A DNA stretch of 24,531 bases from Clostridiales bacterium (GTDB taxonomy: Bacteria; Bacillota; Clostridia; Christensenellales; Aristaeellaceae), in NCBI GenBank assembly GCA_004556985.1, contig SFFC01000023.1:1-24531 (forward strand), read 5' to 3'. The notes beneath the pieces were generated by a model that saw only the letters and a program-made list of their open reading frames with translations, had not been told where the DNA came from and made no database searches. A program made the translations under genes and the position numbers. Below are positions 21,926 to 24,531 of the stretch, piece after piece (position 1 is the first letter of the stretch; the number at the start of each line of letters is the position of its first letter).

Positions 21926-22387
21926 TCATTCTCTGTTGGGTCGTTCAAGCTCCAAAAGAGCTTTTTTCATTTCCAGTCCGCCGCCATAGCCAACAAGCGA
22001 TCCGCTTGCCCAATGACGCGGTGACAGGGGATGGCGATAAAAATGGGATTGGCGTGATTTGCCATACCAACTGCCCGGAACGCTTTCGGGTGTCCAATGG
22101 CTTCTGCGATGTCCTTATAGCTGCGCGTTTCGCCGTAGGGGATCTTCCGCAGTGCCGCCCAGACTGCTTTCTTGAAACGGCGTGCCGTGCAGCCGGTATG
22201 GAAAATCAAACGCTTTGCGCGTCCCGGCAAAGTATTCGTCCAGTTGCCGGAATACCAGTCGGGTCAATTCATTCGGTGCGTCGGCTTTTGCGTCTGCATC
22301 GGCGTTTTTGAGCGCCGTGACCGCGCCGTCCTCCCAGTCCAGTTGAATGTCGCCCACCGGCGAAGGATAAATGGCGGTTCCCTTCAT
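21926..22387 (-). pseudogene. ogt: Methylated-DNA-protein cysteine methyltransferase, double-frameshifted
   Basis: Ogt repairs O6-alkylguanine by moving the alkyl group to its own cysteine. The frame starts normally at 22387 (MKGTAIYPSPVGDIQLDWED) but shifts at about 22171, where an extra base breaks PFQ-KAVWAAL. It continues as KAVWAALRKIPYGETRSYKD with the active site PCHRVIG intact. It shifts back at about 22010, where a base is missing just after PCHRVIG, and the corrected end reads SGSLVGYGGGLEMKKALLEL to a TGA at 21926. Corrected, it is 153 residues, the usual size. The ATG overlaps the adaA stop as ATGA, so it is coupled to adaA. Either this is a recently broken gene or both indels are sequencing errors. 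As given, no single full-length product is made. Confidence 0.85.
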
Positions 22388-22911
22388 GGCACTCGATGCT
22401 CCTTTCGATACTCTGTCGGCGTTTGTCCGGTTTGTTGCTTAAAAAAACGGTTGAATGCGGCAAGGCTGGAAAAGCCCGCCTGATACGCCACATCGATCAC
22501 CTTTTCCGGCGATCCTGCCAGCATTTCTTTTGCTGTGCGCAGCCGGAGTGAATCGGCATATTCCTTTGGGGTCACGCCGTATTCCTGCTTGAAAATGTCT
22601 GTCATCCGCCGCGGCGTCAAGCCCACATCGTCCAGAGATGCCGCCTTATCCAGCCGCGCCTTGATCTCCGCTGCGATCTCCCGCATAGGCTGGTACTCCA
22701 AAAGATCACTGCGGCAGCGTTTGCAGGGGCGAAACCCGGCAGTGCGAGCTTCTTCACCGGATGCAAAGTAGCAGAGATTTTCCCGCTTCGGCGGCTTTGA
22801 TTTGCAGGAGGGACGGCAGAAAATACCCGTCGTTTTCACCGCATAGAAGAACAGCCCATCATAGCTTGCGTCCGACCGCTGCACGGCTTCCCACATTTCC
22901 TGTTCTGTCAT
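22384..22911 (-). CDS. adaA: AdaA-type methylphosphotriester methyltransferase and AraC activator
   Basis: The 175-residue protein takes methyl groups from DNA phosphotriesters onto a cysteine and then activates the adaptive-response genes. The zinc/acceptor domain spans residues 1-80 with Cys32 and Cys36 (FCRPSC) and Cys63 and Cys66 (PCKRC). An AraC helix-turn-helix domain spans about 88-172 (LTPRRMTDIFKQEYGVTP, then IDVAYQAGFSSLAAFNRFFK). The ATG at 22911 follows GAGGAG; a GTG at 22920 would leave no spacing. It lies 12 bases after the TauE/SafE gene and overlaps ogt. The separate AdaA plus Ogt arrangement is that of Bacillus adaA-adaB rather than the fused enteric Ada. It probably activates this operon. 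Confidence 0.93.
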   Translation of the reverse strand: MTEQEMWEAVQRSDASYDGLFFYAVKTTGIFCRPSCKSKPPKRENLCYFASGEEARTAGFRPCKRCRSDLLEYQPMREIAAEIKARLDKAASLDDVGLTPRRMTDIFKQEYGVTPKEYADSLRLRTAKEMLAGSPEKVIDVAYQAGFSSLAAFNRFFKQQTGQTPTEYRKEHRVP

Positions 22912-22923
22912 ACGCCCCACTCC

Positions 22924-23640
22924 TCATAAATTCTTCAGGATCAACGAAATGCCGGACAGCACCAGAAGAACCGAAGTGATCTTTCTGACCAGCTTGTCAT
23001 CCATGCGACTGCTGCACTTGATGCCCGCAAACAGCCCCAGAAGCGCAAACGGGATCAGTAACAGAACGGACTTCACGGTATCCAGTGTCAGAAGTCCTAA
23101 CACGCTGTAAAGAACAATGCGGAAGGTATTGTCCACGATAAATACTGCGCTGATGTTTGCCTTGAATGAACCGCCACCCTCGGTTACACGGCTGACATAG
23201 GCGGCAAGCAGCGCGCCCACACCGAACAGTCCGCATAATACGCCTGCCGTTACGCCGATGACTGCCAGCACCGCTTTAGAAGAACGGACACGCTTTTTAC
23301 TGTATTCCCGCGAAAGCATCTCCGCGCCCAATGCCACCACCACAACGCCAAACACCAGCTTAATGGCTCTGGCATCCACATTTTTGAGCAAAAACGCGCC
23401 GGGAATGCTACCTGCCAGCACCAGAGCTGCCAGCGGAAGATACACCTTCGGGTCAAGGCTCTTTCGGTTCTTCCAGGTCAGAATCAGGTTTGTCGGATAA
23501 CCCAGCAGCAGGTCAATGGGAGAAATATTGGCATTTGACGCTCCGAAGCTCAGGATAGACGTAAATACCAGCGTGTTGGCAAAGCCGCACAGGCCTTTGA
23601 TAAAGTAAGCGGCGACCGCCGCGATGATCCATAAGTACAT
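22924..23640 (-). CDS. TauE/SafE-family (TSUP) membrane permease
   Basis: The 238-residue protein has about seven or eight hydrophobic segments. It shows the duplicated TSUP start motifs: FIKGLCGFANTLVFTSIL at 13-30 and VLCGLFGVGALLAAYVS near 140-156. TSUP members export sulfur-containing or organic anions. The stop is 12 bases before adaA and the start is 13 bases after the AlkA-type gene, so it is embedded in an alkylation-repair operon. That is an unusual place for a transporter. A role in exporting a toxic reaction product or alkylating anion is possible but is inference. The start ATG at 23640 is preceded by a weak site (AGAAAGGC). Codon use and GC match its island neighbours and not the region to the left. 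Confidence 0.9.
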   Translation of the reverse strand: MYLWIIAAVAAYFIKGLCGFANTLVFTSILSFGASNANISPIDLLLGYPTNLILTWKNRKSLDPKVYLPLAALVLAGSIPGAFLLKNVDARAIKLVFGVVVVALGAEMLSREYSKKRVRSSKAVLAVIGVTAGVLCGLFGVGALLAAYVSRVTEGGGSFKANISAVFIVDNTFRIVLYSVLGLLTLDTVKSVLLLIPFALLGLFAGIKCSSRMDDKLVRKITSVLLVLSGISLILKNL

Positions 23641-23653
23641 GATAAATGCCTTT

Positions 23654-24289
23654 CTACTTCTTTCCGGCAGGATCTGTCAGTTCCGGAACTGCACCGCCAG
23701 CAATCGCCCAGAGGTACAAGCTGGCAACAGTTCCATATGGAGCGTAGCGTTTTTGATAACGCGCAAACTTTGTTCTGTCGATTTGGCGGTGACGATAAAG
23801 CATTCTCATACCCCGCTGGATCGCAAGATCTCCAAAACTCACAACATCCGGTCGCTGCATACAGAATGTCAAAATCATTTCCGCCGTCCACACGCCTACA
23901 CCTTTGAGCTTCGTCAATTCCCGGATAACTTCCTCATCACTCAAACTCCAAAGCTGTTCCAAATTCAAGGTGCCGCTGTGCACCTGCTGCGCAAAATCCA
24001 GAATATAATCTGCTTTTTTGTAGGTCATTCCAATCTGTTGAAGCCGGTCACGCCCCAGCGCAGTCAATGAATCTACCGTTACCGTTCCGGCTGCGTTCAG
24101 CAGCCGGCTCCAGATCGTTGCCTGCGCCGCTGTTGAAATCTGTTGCCCAATGATATGATGTACAATGGCAGAAAACAGATTGGAATCCACTTCACGGTTG
24201 ATATGACCGATTTGCCAGATTGCCTGACCGAGGCGTTTGTCTTTGGAGGCCAGATAGTTCGTTTCAAGATCGCCATACTGGAAAAACAT
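23654..24289 (-). CDS. alkA: AlkA-type DNA-3-methyladenine glycosylase
   Basis: The 211-residue protein is a helix-hairpin-helix DNA glycosylase that removes alkylated purines. The HhH motif is at about 125-140 (LTKLKGVGVWTAEMIL). The catalytic Asp is Asp154 in FGDLAIQRG, and the fold begins with HHIIGQQISTAAQATIW near 44-60. It is the short form, without the extra N-terminal domain of the enteric protein. The ATG at 24289 fits because an in-frame ATG at 24316 falls inside the -10 box; GGAAGGGGG lies upstream. It opens the operon and is followed by the TauE/SafE gene, adaA and ogt, so all repair genes could be induced together. Confidence 0.92.
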   Translation of the reverse strand: MFFQYGDLETNYLASKDKRLGQAIWQIGHINREVDSNLFSAIVHHIIGQQISTAAQATIWSRLLNAAGTVTVDSLTALGRDRLQQIGMTYKKADYILDFAQQVHSGTLNLEQLWSLSDEEVIRELTKLKGVGVWTAEMILTFCMQRPDVVSFGDLAIQRGMRMLYRHRQIDRTKFARYQKRYAPYGTVASLYLWAIAGGAVPELTDPAGKK

Positions 24290-24314
24290 GAGACCCAGCC
24301 CCCTTCCTGTCTGC

Positions 24315-24323
24315 ATTATATCA
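24315..24323 (-). promoter_or_regulatory. Extended -10 promoter of the alkylation-repair operon
   Basis: TGATATAAT on the minus strand gives an extended -10 with a perfect TATAAT (24315-24320). No good -35 box sits 16-18 bp upstream, as is usual for activator-dependent promoters such as those controlled by Ada proteins. Confidence 0.6.
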
Positions 24324-24402
24324 TGCTTTCATCCAAGATGCTTTGCAAAAACGGAAATTCAATTTTGATAATCCGATGGGCTTGGGACGATCCCAAAAAA
24401 TG

Positions 24403-24446
24403 AAAACAGAGCGTTTTGGCTGAAAGTTGAAACGCTCTGTTTTTTC
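24403..24446. terminator. Bidirectional intrinsic terminator
   Basis: AAAACAGAGCGTTT (24403-24416) pairs with AAACGCTCTGTTTT (24430-24443), 14 bp, with T-runs on both strands. It isolates the repair operon promoter from whatever lies to the right. The remaining bases to 24531 contain no supported gene. Confidence 0.85.
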
Positions 24447-24531
24447 GGTGTGGGTACTCACCGGATTTGCTTGCTATTCTGCAAGGAAATCCCGGTTGCC
24501 CCACGCTGATTTTCGCAAGTGTAGCTACACT

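Noticed and set aside
24316..24504. Small minus-strand open frame at the right edge
   Set aside because: It crosses a strong bidirectional terminator and the alkA promoter, has no ribosome site and resembles nothing I recognise.

Overview
The window reads as chromosomal DNA of a GC-rich, low-motility-signature Firmicute of the class Clostridia, probably gut-associated. The basis is a leucine T-box leader, an Rrf2-nifS-nifU cluster, a tgt-yajC-TIGR04086-type block, a SPOCS/DUF3794 protein (a family tied to spore formers), perfect AGGAGG ribosome sites, and many sigma-A promoters with 17-bp spacing. The genus cannot be named from the sequence. Codon use is strongly GC-biased up to about position 21,657. 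After that the GC content drops visibly, from about 70% to about 50% by eye on sample lines.

Layout. 1-92 is the tail of an unknown gene. 178-4615 (minus) is a small-metabolite cluster: a butyrate-kinase-family enzyme and a LacI regulator, then a promoter carrying two identical operator-like sites, then YhcH-, ketopantoate-reductase- and cyclase-family genes. 4888-6951 (minus) is leuA (2-isopropylmalate synthase) behind a leucine T-box riboswitch. 6999-8354 is a MATE transporter and 8466-9194 an unusual membrane protein. 9200-10803 (minus) is obgE-yhbY. 11002-12360 (plus) is the rpsF-ssb-rpsR operon with a structured leader. 12395-15437 (minus) is tgt-yajC-membrane protein-SH3 protein, with several terminators and duplicated hairpins. 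15729-17129 (plus) is a secreted repeat-rich protein. 17373-19561 (minus) is the Fe-S assembly operon Rrf2-nifS-nifU. 19883-21385 (plus) is a SPOCS-domain protein.

21421-21762 is a hairpin-rich, gene-free repeat zone and forms the border of a lower-GC island. The island (21926-24323, minus) is an alkylation-repair operon: an AlkA-type glycosylase, a TauE/SafE-type membrane protein, AdaA and an Ogt-type methyltransferase. The ogt frame carries two mutually compensating frameshifts.

Most genes are ordinary housekeeping functions. The points most worth a second look are the dual-operator LacI promoter and its uncharacterised enzyme cluster, the hairpin/repeat junction at 21.4-21.7 kb, the membrane exporter embedded in the alkylation-repair operon, the double-frameshifted ogt, the duplicated hairpin unit beside yajC, and the secreted beta-helix-like protein. 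I saw no CRISPR array, transposase, integrase, rRNA or tRNA gene.
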